Shown: positions 18,022 to 29,393, numbered from the stretch's first letter. The stretch: DNA of 64,000 nucleotides from Pseudomonas sp. MYb327 (GCF_040438925.1 NZ_CP159258.1:4968501-5032500); one strand, 5' to 3'. The notes: generated by a model not told the origin, from the letters alone. Numbers and translations: made by a program.

Positions 18022-18118
18022 GCTATCGCTGGCAAGCCAGCTCCTACAGGGTTTTGTGTTGTTCACATCCATTGTGTCCAGCACCGCCCCTCTGTAGGAG
18101 CTGGCTTGCCAGCGATTG
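18022..18118. repeat. REP pair (convergent)
   Basis: Copies at 18022-18050 and 18091-18118 between the convergent 3' ends of sftR and atsK. Confidence 0.9.
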
Positions 18119-18125
18119 CATCCGA

Positions 18126-19046
18126 TCAGACGCCGCCGATATCCGGCCCCTTCACCGTCTGACTACGCTGCCCCGCCACCCCAACCGGCACCTCACCCTT
18201 GAGCGTCACGCGGCGCACCACCCGATCCTGGGTGCCATAGTCATCCACCGCGTAATGCTGGGTGGAGCGGTTATCCCAGATCGCCACATCACCGGCCTTC
18301 CAGCGCCAGCGCACGGTGTTTTCCTGGCGGATGACATGGCTTTGCAACAGGCCGAACAGGTGCGCCGAATCGGCCTGGGAATAACCTTTGATGCGCTTGA
18401 CGAAATGCCCCAGCAGCAAGCTTTTCTCACCGCTGATCGGGTGCACGCGAACCACCGGATGCTCGGTCTCGTAGACCGTCGAGGTGAAGATCTTGCGGTA
18501 GCGCTCCAGCTTCTCCTCCGACACGTCGGGCTTGCCGCCCGCGTAGTCATATTCGTTGCTGTGCACTGCCACGAGTTTGTCCGCCAGCTCGCGCAGTTCC
18601 GGCGCCAGTTCGTTGTAAGCCGTGGCGGTGTTGGCCCACACGGTGTCGCCACCGGCGGCCGGTGCCACCACCGAGCGCAGGATCGAGGCCTTCGGGTAGG
18701 CGTCGACGAAGGTCACATCGGTGTGCCAGGAGCTGGCGCGCTGGCCTTGGGCACCGTCCAGCTCCAGCAGAAAACGCGTGCCGTCACGAACCGGCACGGT
18801 CGGGTGTGCCACGGGTTCGCCGAGCAGGTGGGCGAAGGCTTCCTGGCTCTGATCGTCGAGGTGGGCCTGCTCGCGGAAGAAAATCACTTTGTACTGCACC
18901 AGCGCCTGCTGGATCGCTTCAACGGTGGTGGCGTCCAGTTCACCGGAGAGTTTCACGCCACGAATCTCGGCACCAATCCGACCGGCCACCGGATGGATTT
19001 CAAGCGCGTGAACAGCGGGTTTTACAGCTAAAGCGGCATTGCTCAT
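18126..19046 (-). CDS. atsK: Alkyl sulfatase, Fe(II)/2-oxoglutarate-dependent dioxygenase AtsK
   Basis: 306 residues, TauD superfamily. Oxygenolytic cleavage of alkyl sulfate esters gives the aldehyde and sulfite. The iron facial triad is visible as SSWHTDVTF (His-x-Asp) and the distal His in STQHYAVDDYGTQDRVVRRV, whose arginines bind 2-oxoglutarate. The N-terminus LEIHPVAGRIGAEIRGVKLS and overall length match AtsK of P. putida S-313 as I remember it. GAGGG precedes ATG 19046. It is a cytoplasmic enzyme expected to be made under sulfate starvation. A second TauD-family gene is at 62805. Confidence 0.9.
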   Translation of the reverse strand: MSNAALAVKPAVHALEIHPVAGRIGAEIRGVKLSGELDATTVEAIQQALVQYKVIFFREQAHLDDQSQEAFAHLLGEPVAHPTVPVRDGTRFLLELDGAQGQRASSWHTDVTFVDAYPKASILRSVVAPAAGGDTVWANTATAYNELAPELRELADKLVAVHSNEYDYAGGKPDVSEEKLERYRKIFTSTVYETEHPVVRVHPISGEKSLLLGHFVKRIKGYSQADSAHLFGLLQSHVIRQENTVRWRWKAGDVAIWDNRSTQHYAVDDYGTQDRVVRRVTLKGEVPVGVAGQRSQTVKGPDIGGV

Positions 19047-19228
19047 GGGTAGACCCTCGATCGGACTGCTGACGGTTGGCGGCAGCGAAACAACGCTCTA
19101 TCTATATTCACTTTAGATCTAATAGATATTCGCATGCTTCGTTGACGGAATAAGAGCTTGCATTTAAAACCTCAACCAACCCTCGTCGCAAATGCCTTCG
19201 AGCTATTTTTAGGATGCCGGGAAAGCAT
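19047..19228. promoter_or_regulatory. Divergent atsK/LysR promoter region
   Basis: AT-rich stretch 19098-19135 with TATATTCACTTTAGATC and AATAGATATTCGCATGC, similar in style to the other sulfur promoters of the window. Both genes must start from here. Confidence 0.45.
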
Positions 19229-20149
19229 ATGGATCTTCGCCAGTTGCGTTACTTCATCGCCCTCAACGAACACCGCAGTTTTGTCCGTGCGGCGGACGCC
19301 ATGGGCATCACTCAACCAGCGTTCAGCCGCAGTATCCAGGGGTTGGAGCAAGAGTTCGGCTGCGTGCTGGTGGACCGTGGCAACAAGGATTTGCGCCCGA
19401 CACCCGAAGGCCTGGTGGTGTTGCAACACGCGCGCAGCCTGGTGCAAGGCGCGGCGTTGCTCAACGCCGAAGTGACGCAGATGACCAAGCTCGACGCCGG
19501 TGAGTTGCGCTTCGGTTGCGGTCCCGCCCCGGCGGTGAAACTGGTGCCGGATGCGGTGGCGCAATTCATCAACGCGCACCCGAAAGTGCGCACCTGTTTC
19601 GAAGTGGATAACTGGGAAAAGCTGAGCCGCGCCCTGAGCCGTGAGGAGATCGAATTCTTCATCGCCGACATCCGCCATTTCGAGGCCGACCCGAACTTCC
19701 AGACCCAGGCCCTGACGCCCAAGCGTGGGGTGTTTTTCTGCCGCCCCGGGCATCCGCTGCTGGCCAAGGAAAGCCTGTCAACCAACGACATGTTCGACTA
19801 CCCGCTGGCGACCACGCTGATCCCGCCGGGCATCCGCAAACTGCTGGCAAACCTTAGCGGGCGCATGGACTTTGCCCCGACCATCGAGACCGAGCACTTT
19901 CCGGCGCTGGTGAAAATCGTGCTGCAATCAAATGCGATTGGCGTGGGCACAGAGGAGGCGTTCGTCGAGGACATCGCCCAGGGTTCGCTAGCGCTGTTGC
20001 ACTGGCGCAATCTGCCGCAGAACATCGAGAGCATGAATGCCCGCTGCGGGATCGTCAGTCGCACCGGGTACAGGTTGTCGCCGGCGGCGCGGGCGATGAT
20101 CGAGGTGTTGGTGGCGGTCGACAAGCAGCAGATTGCCGTCGCGGTTTAG
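19229..20149 (+). CDS. LysR family regulator, paralogue of the SftR-like protein
   Basis: 306 residues. Start at ATG 19229 gives the standard MDLRQLRYFIALNEHRSFVR; an in-frame ATG 15 nt upstream is less likely. The helix-turn-helix ITQPAFSRSIQGLEQEFGC and the effector-domain stretch GELRFGCGPAPAVKLVPDAV are very like the protein at 17071 (GELRFGCGPAPAAGLIPRAI). Divergent from atsK, whose regulator it probably is. Duplication of one ancestral sulfate-ester regulator is the simplest explanation. Confidence 0.8.
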   Translation: MDLRQLRYFIALNEHRSFVRAADAMGITQPAFSRSIQGLEQEFGCVLVDRGNKDLRPTPEGLVVLQHARSLVQGAALLNAEVTQMTKLDAGELRFGCGPAPAVKLVPDAVAQFINAHPKVRTCFEVDNWEKLSRALSREEIEFFIADIRHFEADPNFQTQALTPKRGVFFCRPGHPLLAKESLSTNDMFDYPLATTLIPPGIRKLLANLSGRMDFAPTIETEHFPALVKIVLQSNAIGVGTEEAFVEDIAQGSLALLHWRNLPQNIESMNARCGIVSRTGYRLSPAARAMIEVLVAVDKQQIAVAV

Positions 20150-20154
20150 GGCCT

Positions 20155-20220
20155 CATCGCTGGCAAGCCAGCTCCTACAAGGATCACCGCGCCACCGTAG
20201 GAGCTGGCTTGCCAGCGATG
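20155..20220. repeat. REP pair (convergent)
   Basis: Copies at 20155-20180 and 20196-20220 between convergent 3' ends of the LysR gene and atsR; the loop is only about 15 nt. Confidence 0.9.
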
Positions 20221-20243
20221 GCGTCCGCTCAGACGCCGACGAT

Positions 20244-21257
20244 TCAGAGCTTGGCCGCCGCCAATTCAGGCGCCACCCAATCACTCACCTTGAACGGTTT
20301 GCGAATCAGCTTCTGCTGCGAAGCCAGGTCCACTGCATCCTGCAATTTGCCGAGAAACACCGGGTCCAGGGTCGACGGGAAAACCTCGCTCAATTTCTGA
20401 TCCTTCAAATCCTGGGTAAGAATCACCGGCGGATAACTCGCCAGCCCCGACACCAACTGAATGTATGCGTCCTTGTTACTGTCCTGGGTCAGCCATTGCA
20501 CCGCTTGCTGCTGAGCCTTCAGCAGTTTCGCCACCACCTCCGGGTGCTCGTCGACAAACTTGCCATTGCCCACCAACACCGCCTGAACGCTGCCCGCGCC
20601 ATTCAGATCCTTGGTGCTGAGCGGCAACTCGGCCAGCCCTTTGGCTTGCAACGCCGTCAAATTCGAACCGCCCCACGACGCATCGATTTGCTTGGCAGCG
20701 AGCGCCGCAATCGCACCACTGAAATCCAGGTTGATGACTTTCAAGTCCTTCTCGCTCAAACCCTGGCTGGCCAGCGCCGCATCGAACGACAACTGGCTGG
20801 CGGTGCCGCGAAAGATCGCCACGCGTTTGCCTTTGAGGTCCTGCAGGGTCTTGATCCCCGAACCGGGCACCACGCCGAGGTAGTGCTTGATCCCGCGTGC
20901 CGAAGCGCTCAGCACCCGCGTATCCAGGCCATTGGATTTGCCGATGATGGCTGCGAGGTCGCCGAGGTACGCCAGGTCAACCTGATCATTGGCGAAGGCT
21001 TCATTGATCACAGGGCCTGCGCCTTTGAAGAAATTCCACTGAATCTTGATGCCCTGATCGGCGAAGGCCTTTTCGTAGATCTGTTGGTCGCGCAGCACAT
21101 CAACCACGCCGCCACCGCTGTGCTGGGTTCCGGCGCTTAGATCCGGCACGGCGATGCGGATTTCCTTGAGTTCGTCCGCCTGTGCGCTGAATGCCAACAA
21201 GCCTGCCAAGGCTGGTACGGCGAACAGGCTGATGACTCGTTTAAAGGGAATGTTCAT
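20244..21257 (-). CDS. atsR: Sulfate ester ABC transporter substrate-binding protein AtsR
   Basis: 337 residues, NMT1/SsuA-like periplasmic binding protein. The signal peptide ends LLAFSAQA|DELKEI. Family features include QIYEKAFADQGIKIQWNFFK, VDLAYLGDLAAIIGKSNG, GKRVAIFRGTASQLSFDAAL and LDPVFLGKLQDAVDLASQQ. AGGAG precedes ATG 21257. It is divergent from atsBCA, as atsR is separate from the transporter genes in related strains. It should deliver aryl or alkyl sulfates to AtsBC. Confidence 0.87.
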   Translation of the reverse strand: MNIPFKRVISLFAVPALAGLLAFSAQADELKEIRIAVPDLSAGTQHSGGGVVDVLRDQQIYEKAFADQGIKIQWNFFKGAGPVINEAFANDQVDLAYLGDLAAIIGKSNGLDTRVLSASARGIKHYLGVVPGSGIKTLQDLKGKRVAIFRGTASQLSFDAALASQGLSEKDLKVINLDFSGAIAALAAKQIDASWGGSNLTALQAKGLAELPLSTKDLNGAGSVQAVLVGNGKFVDEHPEVVAKLLKAQQQAVQWLTQDSNKDAYIQLVSGLASYPPVILTQDLKDQKLSEVFPSTLDPVFLGKLQDAVDLASQQKLIRKPFKVSDWVAPELAAAKL

Positions 21258-21463
21258 GGGGCGGCTCCTGGTGGCGACGGCGTTGAGGAGCAGAAAGTAG
21301 GCTCAAACTTGTCCAGCACTTAAATACTATAAATTCACATTTTTATAGCTTTTTGAGCTAAGCGAACAAATACAGGCCCCGTGGAGCGGTATGCATAACC
21401 AGCATCAAAAATATTCTTCGAATGCATTGGATGCGTTTGGGCTGGAAGCCTTAAATGGTCTCT

Positions 21464-21515
21464 CTTATCTCTCAATAGCATTGATAGTAAATTTAATAGA
21501 TCAAAAACACATATC
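21464..21515. promoter_or_regulatory. 52-bp block resembling 14354-14405
   Basis: Begins CTTATCTCT and ends with TAGATCAAAAAC plus ATATC, gap-free against the block before tonB. It is 130-181 nt upstream of atsB and 207-258 nt upstream of atsR. Confidence 0.55.
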
Positions 21516-21597
21516 TGTAGGAGCTGGCTTGCCAGCGATCCCGGACCACCAAAGTCGGTCAGACACACCGCCTCGCTGGCAAGCCAGCTCCTACAGG
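21515..21597. repeat. REP pair inside the atsB leader
   Basis: Copies at 21515-21540 and 21572-21597. Unlike the other REP pairs of the window, which lie at 3' ends, this one stands between the presumed promoter and the first gene of atsBCA, so it would be in the 5' untranslated RNA. Confidence 0.85.
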
Positions 21598-21644
21598 GAT
21601 TTGCGTTGTTTATAACGCTCGCTATCCGACATCGGAGGTCGCCC

Positions 21645-23239
21645 ATGGCCCGTGTTTCCCTGCTCAACCTGCCGCTGGCTGCGCCACCCCTCAACGGTCG
21701 GCGACTCTGGCCAACGTTGAGCCAGCGGCTTTTGCCCTGGCTGCTGCCACTAAGCTTGTTTGCGCTGTGGTGGCTGGCCAGCCGCAATCAATGGATGAGC
21801 GAGCAAATCCTGCCCGCGCCGTCGTTGGTCTGGAACAGCGCCGTTGAACTGTCCCAAGGCGAGTTATGGAGCCATTTGTGGATCAGCCTGCAACGCCTGT
21901 CCTGGGGACTGTTCGCCGGGATCACGGCGGGTGCGATATTGGGCGCGACGCTGGGTTTCAACCGCACGCTCGAACGCCTGGTGTTCCCGACATTCGCCGG
22001 GTTGTCGCAAATCCCGACACTGGCGTGGATACCGCTGTTCATGGTGTTTTTCGGCATCGGCGAAGTGTTGAAACTGGTGGTGCTGATCAAGGCCATCGTG
22101 GTGCCCGTAACCCTGCACACATTGGTCGGCGTGCGTGATGCGCAACCCAGGCTGCGCGAAGCGGCTGCGGTGCTGCGTCTGCCTCCACGATTGCTGATCC
22201 GTCGCCTCGTCCTGCCCGCTGCACTGCCGGCCTTCATGGCCGGTGTACGCCTGGCGCTGGCTGCAGGCTGGACCTCATTGCTTGCTGTCGAACTGCTCGC
22301 CTCCAGCGAAGGCATCGGCTACTTGATGGTCTGGGCGCGACAGTTGTTCATGCTCGACATCGTATTCGTCTGCATCGTCGTGATCGGTTTGATCGGCGTG
22401 GCCATGGATCGCGGTATCGGCCTGCTGGATAAAAAACTGGTGCACTGGCCGCATCCCGCCACAGCCGAAATCCGCCGTGGCCCGCACTATCAAGGCTGGC
22501 ACCGCGCTCAACCCTGGTTGCTGCCGTTGGCGTTGCTGTCGTTGTGGCAATTGGCGACGAATCAGCAATGGGTCGATGTCAACATTCTGGTCAGCCCGTT
22601 GGCTGTTTTGGAAACCGCCTACAACGGTTTGCGAGACGGCACGCTGATCAGCGGCATGGCCCTGAGCTTGGGTCGTACCCTCGGTGGCTTGTTGCTCGGC
22701 GGTGGTCTCGGCTTTGCCTTGGGGCTGTTGCTCGGACTGTCGCGGACCTGCGAACGACTAATCGGCCCGACTCTCGCCGCGCTGCGTCAGATTGCGATTT
22801 TCGCCTGGGTGCCGCTGCTCACCGCATGGTTCGGACTGGGGGAACTGGCCAAGTGGGTGTTCGTCGCCCTTGCCGCGTTTTTCCCGTTATTCATCGCCAC
22901 CCAACGCAGCGTCGCCAACCTTTCGCCGCACCTGAACGAGGCCGCTCAAGTGCTGCGCCTGAACCTGCGCCAACGTCTCGGCCGACTGGTGCTGCCAGGG
23001 GCCGCACCAGGGATTTTCGCCGGGCTCAGGCTGAGCCTGATCTATGCCTGGCTGGGCACCATCGGCGCTGAATATTTCATGCCGTCCAACGGCGGCATCG
23101 GCAGCCAGATGATCGGCGCCCAACAACTGCTGCGCATGGACCTGATTATGGCCGGCATGTTGCTGGTCGGCCTTACGGGCGCCCTGCTCAACCTCATTGG
23201 CCAACGCCTGGAAATCCGCGCAACCCGCTGGAGACACGC

Positions 23240-23243
<4 letters not shown>
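21645..23243 (+). CDS. atsB: Fused (two-domain) sulfate ester ABC permease AtsB
   Basis: 532 residues formed of two homologous permease halves, about 1-270 and 275-532, each with its own EAA loop: EAAAVLRLPPRLLIRRLVLP and EAAQVLRLNLRQRLGRLVLP. SsuC-type permeases are normally about 260 residues and act as homodimers; this fusion supplies both halves in one chain, as in the known AtsB proteins. About 12 hydrophobic segments. ATG 21645 has CGGAGG; an upstream in-frame start has none. Its stop overlaps the atsC start as ATGA. Confidence 0.88.
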
Positions 23244-25680
<2,437 letters not shown>

Positions 25681-25698
25681 TTTTGTCTGAAAGATTGC

Positions 25699-25792
25699 TA
25701 TCGCTGGCAAGCCAGCTCCTACCGGATCGGTGTTGTACACAATTTTTTGTATTCAACACCGCACCACTGTAGGAGCTGGCTTGCCAGCGATG
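25699..25792. repeat. REP pair (convergent)
   Basis: Copies at 25699-25722 and 25768-25792 between the convergent atsA and desaturase genes. Confidence 0.9.
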
Positions 25793-25798
25793 AGGCCG

Positions 25799-26872
25799 TC
25801 AGACCCGCGCACCCTCTACAGCCTGCCCCTGAACGACTTCCCCACGCACAAACCGGTTCGCTCGCCCAAACGTCCCCAAATCATTAAACCGCACCCCCAT
25901 CTCCCGCATCACCTTATGCGCCACCGGCACGGTCATCTGGCGGATGTAAAACGGTTCCTTCACCACAAAGTGATGAATCCCGTGGCTGCTGCCGAAGTTG
26001 AAGCAGAACGCCTGCAACGGCCACAGCCACCACGCGTTCAGCACCTGGCACTGCTGCATTACGTTCCCCGGCTCGATATCGCCGTAGTAATGCATGTTCG
26101 AGCTGATGAAGTGCAGGCAGAACGTGCGCAGTACGTTCGGGCCGATAATCACCACCGCCGCGATATCGATCACGTTCATCACCGACAGCGTGGTCGCTGA
26201 CCATTCGATCGGCGCACCCATCAAATACGCAATGCCGTTCGCGGCATGGAAGCCGAGGAACACGTACCACGCGCCCCAGTGCATTAGCGCCAGCGGCGCA
26301 TAGACCTTGAGGGTGCGCTGGACGATGCTGATTTTGCGCGTCCAGGTTGGCGCCCTGAGCATGCGAATGAACGCCGACATAATGTTGTCGCCAATCATCA
26401 GCAACCGCGCGAAACCCCAAGGCTCGCCGTTGGTGATCGCGCGCTCTTCCATGTCGGTTTCGGAACCGGAGACCTTGTGGTGATTGAGGTGCAGATGACG
26501 ACGAATCCACGGGTTGATCGTGCTCGGGCGTGCCAGCCAGACCAGTCCCATCATCAGGTTGTGCGGCACGCGCTGCTTGCGGAAGTACATGCTATGGATC
26601 AGGTCGTGCTCGAGCTCGTGGGTCAGCGAGGCGAAGAAAGCGTTAAGCAGCAAGCACGCCCACCAGGCCATGAAGCCCTCGATGTAGAGCGCCGCCGAAC
26701 CGACCATCCCGGTCAGTGCAAAGGCCAGAATCCCCGCGCCCAAGGCGTCCTGATGCCTGAGAACCGGGTAGCGCTGGCGCAGCTCGACGCCCTTGGCCAG
26801 CACCACTTCGCGAATATGGGCTGATCGCTGAGCGGCATTCAGTCGCTGGGGACTTGCAGAAGTACCTTGCAT
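25799..26872 (-). CDS. Membrane fatty acid desaturase family protein
   Basis: 357 residues, di-iron membrane enzyme of the fatty acid desaturase superfamily. His boxes are visible in order: HELEHDLIH (about residues 88-96), HLHLNHH (about 129-135), and GSSHGIHHF near residue 300; four hydrophobic stretches lie between. Substrate is not evident; alkane or acyl hydroxylation, desaturation and carotenoid oxidation all use this fold. ATG 26872 gives MQGTSASPQRLNAAQR. An AraC regulator is divergent 100 bp away, which suggests substrate induction. Unrelated in detail to DesA at 36442. Confidence 0.8.
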   Translation of the reverse strand: MQGTSASPQRLNAAQRSAHIREVVLAKGVELRQRYPVLRHQDALGAGILAFALTGMVGSAALYIEGFMAWWACLLLNAFFASLTHELEHDLIHSMYFRKQRVPHNLMMGLVWLARPSTINPWIRRHLHLNHHKVSGSETDMEERAITNGEPWGFARLLMIGDNIMSAFIRMLRAPTWTRKISIVQRTLKVYAPLALMHWGAWYVFLGFHAANGIAYLMGAPIEWSATTLSVMNVIDIAAVVIIGPNVLRTFCLHFISSNMHYYGDIEPGNVMQQCQVLNAWWLWPLQAFCFNFGSSHGIHHFVVKEPFYIRQMTVPVAHKVMREMGVRFNDLGTFGRANRFVRGEVVQGQAVEGARV

Positions 26873-26972
26873 GCTTCCATCCTCTGGTTATTGATGTTCG
26901 CATCCTGCCTGTTTCACACACCCGAAGCGGCAGCCAAGAACGCCAACCTGTTGACCGGAAGCGCCAATCAGC

Positions 26973-27977
26973 ATGACTGAACCGACCTCCCTCGCCAGCT
27001 GGACCCGCGCCCTGCGCAAGCAACTCGACGCCCTGGGCCTCGACAGCACCGCCCTGTGCCAGCAAGCCGGGCTCGACCCGCAACTGATGGACGACCCGAA
27101 CGCCCGTTACCCGTTGTCCGGCACCACGCGCCTGTGGGAAATCGCGGTGCAGGTCAGCGGCGACCCGGCAATAGGCCTGCGAGTCTCGCGCTTCGTCAGC
27201 CCTACGACCTTTCATGCGCTGGGTTATGCGCTGGTGGCCAGCGGCAGTTTGCGAGAAGTTTTCGAGCGCATCGTGCGTTATCACCAGGTGGTCAGCGATG
27301 CGCTGGAACTGGAGTTGACCCGCACCGAAGACCGCTACTGCTTCAGCCTGAAAATCCCCCAGGGCAACCCGGCACCGGCCTTCGAGGCCATCGACGCCTT
27401 CGTGGCGATTTACGTACGCACCTGTCGCAATCGCCTGGGTCGCGACTACGCCCCGCTGGCCGTATACCTGCGTCGACCTGAACCTGAAGACCCTCACCAA
27501 TGGCACAAAGTCTTTCGCTCGCCGGTGTACTTCGCCGCGGGTGAAGACCGGCTGGAATTCGCGCTGGTGGATTTCGACAGTCATCTGGACGACGCCAACC
27601 CGGAGCTGGCCGAACACAACGAAGCCGTGCTCAAGCGCACCCTGGCGCAACTCAAGCCGCTGACGTGGGAGCGCAAGGTACGCGACGCCATTGAAGAGCA
27701 ATTACCCGAAGGCGAACCCAGCGCCGAACACATCGCCAAGGCCCTGCACCTGAGCCTGCGCAGCCTGCAAAGGCACTTGGCGGATGAGGGTTGTCGGTTC
27801 GATACGCTGCTCAACGAAAGCCGCGAAAACCTCGCGCTGCTGCACCTGCGCGATCCGCAATGCTCGTTGAGTGAGATCAGTTATTTACTGGGGTTTGCCG
27901 ATACCAGCAGTTTCAGCCGCGCGTTCAAGCGCTGGACCGGGATGACGCCTGGGCAGTTTCGGGATGGGTTGCGCTGA
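26973..27977 (+). CDS. AraC family regulator
   Basis: 334 residues. N-terminal arabinose-binding-like sensor domain of the OruR/ArgR group (LCQQAGLDPQLMDDPNARYP, RVSRFVSPTTFHALGYALVA), then a C-terminal AraC helix-turn-helix pair (LSLRSLQRHLADEGCRFDTL and ISYLLGFADTSSFSRAFKRW). This architecture often controls a neighbouring lipid or catabolic gene; the divergent desaturase is the obvious target. The ribosome binding site is weak. Confidence 0.85.
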   Translation: MTEPTSLASWTRALRKQLDALGLDSTALCQQAGLDPQLMDDPNARYPLSGTTRLWEIAVQVSGDPAIGLRVSRFVSPTTFHALGYALVASGSLREVFERIVRYHQVVSDALELELTRTEDRYCFSLKIPQGNPAPAFEAIDAFVAIYVRTCRNRLGRDYAPLAVYLRRPEPEDPHQWHKVFRSPVYFAAGEDRLEFALVDFDSHLDDANPELAEHNEAVLKRTLAQLKPLTWERKVRDAIEEQLPEGEPSAEHIAKALHLSLRSLQRHLADEGCRFDTLLNESRENLALLHLRDPQCSLSEISYLLGFADTSSFSRAFKRWTGMTPGQFRDGLR

Positions 27978-28001
27978 GTTTTTCGCTGGACAGACTGGCC
28001 T

Positions 28002-28074
28002 CATCGCTGGCAAGCCAGCTCCTACGGATTTGTGTCGTTCACCAAAAAACTGTAGGAGCTGGCTTGCCAGCGAT
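28002..28074. repeat. REP pair (convergent)
   Basis: Copies at 28002-28026 and 28050-28074, between AraC and receiver genes that converge. Confidence 0.9.
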
Positions 28075-28099
28075 AGCGATTGTTCAAACACCACAGGAT

Positions 28100-28465
28100 T
28101 CAGCGACCCTGACCGCGCCGCAACAACTTGCGCGCCCGCTTCACCAAATCACTCACGGCAAATGGCTTGAGCAAGTAATCATCCTCATGCAACTCCAAAC
28201 CGCGCAGGCGATCTTCGATGCCATCGGTAGTGGTGAGAAACAGCACCGGCGTGTCGCCGAGCTTGCGGATCTGTTGCAGCAGCTGCCAACCGTTGAGCCC
28301 CGGCAGCATGACGTCGAGGATGATCAGCTCGTATGTGCCGTCCTCGATAAATCGCCGCCCGTCCATGCCATGGACCGCTACATCCACCGCAAAACTGGCC
28401 TCACTCAGGCCATTGGCCAGAAGTTGGGCGAGTTCGGGTTCGTCTTCCACTAGCAACACACGCAT
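28100..28465 (-). CDS. Receiver-only response regulator (possibly truncated OmpR type)
   Basis: 121 residues comprising one receiver domain: acidic pocket VEDEPE, phospho-acceptor Asp51 in LIILDVMLPGLNG, Thr79 region FLTTTD and Lys100 in YLLKPF. The sequence stops with RKLLRRGQGR, exactly where an OmpR/CopR-type regulator would continue into its winged helix. No remnant of that domain is visible in the 100 bp that follow, only a REP pair. No histidine kinase is adjacent. Either a stand-alone receiver or a gene that lost its output domain. GAGG precedes ATG 28465. Confidence 0.75.
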   Translation of the reverse strand: MRVLLVEDEPELAQLLANGLSEASFAVDVAVHGMDGRRFIEDGTYELIILDVMLPGLNGWQLLQQIRKLGDTPVLFLTTTDGIEDRLRGLELHEDDYLLKPFAVSDLVKRARKLLRRGQGR

Positions 28466-28530
28466 GGCACACCTCGATTAACGTCAGCACAGGCTAGGCG
28501 CGTTTGCGGGTAAAGCCCATCTTTATTCCC

Positions 28531-28615
28531 CTGTAGGCGCTGGCTTGCCAGCGATGACGGCCCTGGAATCGCCACCCATTTGAACATTGATCGCTAGCAA
28601 GCCGGCGCCTACGGG
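28531..28615. repeat. REP pair (diverged)
   Basis: CTGTAGGCGCTGGCTTGCCA at 28531 and the inverted TCGCTAGCAAGCCGGCGCCT at 28589; several substitutions against the common core. Lies between the crp-like gene and the receiver gene, both on the minus strand. Confidence 0.85.
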
Positions 28616-28622
28616 ATGCCGC

Positions 28623-29309
28623 TCAAACCACAACCAATGCTCGCAACCGCTGCACATCAAGGATCTCAATCTCGCCATACCCCAACTTCAAAATCCCTTG
28701 CCCCTGCAAATCCTTGAGGATCTGGTTAGTGGTCTGCCGTGACAGCGACAACAACGAAGCAAGCTGCTCCTGCGGCAGTTGCAAGACGCGGCGCGGCTCG
28801 TCGATTTCGCCATAACCTTCGGCGATCATCAGCAAGCGATGCGCCAGCCGTGTCGGCGCCGGCATCAGGCTCAGCTGTTCAAGATTGATGAAGGTCAGGC
28901 GCAGTTTCTGACTCATTAGCAACGCCATTTGCCGCCAGTGCGCCGGTTGGTCGTCGAGCATCGCCAGCAACGTGGTTTGCGGGATGTGCAACAGCGTGCA
29001 TGGGCCAAGTCCGAACGCATCGTGGGTACGCGGCTGGCCATCGAACAGGCAGATTTCGCCGAACCAGTGGGGCGGCTCCACCAGGCTCAACAATGCCTCT
29101 TTCCCATGTTCATTCACGGCGCCGATGCGCACCGCGCCTTCGAGTACCGCGTACAGACCACAGGGCGGATCGCCGCGCTGGAACAAGCGCTGCCCCGCCG
29201 ACAACTGCCGCACCCTGGCGGCGGACAGCAGACTATCCTGTAGGGAAACAGGCAAATGGCTGAACCACTGACCGCGCATAAGGCGTGGACGCCAGACCTG
29301 CATATCCAT
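28623..29309 (-). CDS. Crp/Fnr family transcriptional regulator
   Basis: 228 residues. Cyclic-nucleotide-binding beta-barrel near residues 15-130 (LSAGQRLFQRGDPPCGLYAV, EGAVRIGAVNEHGKEALLSL) and a Crp winged helix at the C-terminus (LPQEQLASLLSLSRQTTNQI). No cysteine cluster for an iron-sulfur sensor. I start it at ATG 29309, preceded by AGGAG, rather than at a longer in-frame extension. Signal unknown; divergent from the Mpo1-like gene. Confidence 0.85.
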   Translation of the reverse strand: MDMQVWRPRLMRGQWFSHLPVSLQDSLLSAARVRQLSAGQRLFQRGDPPCGLYAVLEGAVRIGAVNEHGKEALLSLVEPPHWFGEICLFDGQPRTHDAFGLGPCTLLHIPQTTLLAMLDDQPAHWRQMALLMSQKLRLTFINLEQLSLMPAPTRLAHRLLMIAEGYGEIDEPRRVLQLPQEQLASLLSLSRQTTNQILKDLQGQGILKLGYGEIEILDVQRLRALVVV

Positions 29310-29393
29310 GAAAACTCCTAGAGATTGTCGCCTGGCTGACAGAGCACGAATGGGCCCCAAGGCATGATCGTTCACCCTACAGGAGGAATAACA

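Larger units (their letters stand above)
21258..21644. promoter_or_regulatory. Divergent atsR/atsBCA control region (387 bp)
   Basis: No gene seen. AT-rich near 21320-21360 (probable atsR promoter). ATGCAT at 21391 and 21422 echoes the sftP/sftR region, and AAATATTCTTCG is at 21409. The 52-bp block 21464-21515 follows, then a REP pair, then CGGAGG before atsB. Confidence 0.55.

Noticed and set aside
19214..19229. Earlier start for the second LysR gene
   Set aside because: Adds MPGKH before the standard MDLRQL start, with a poorer fit to the family.
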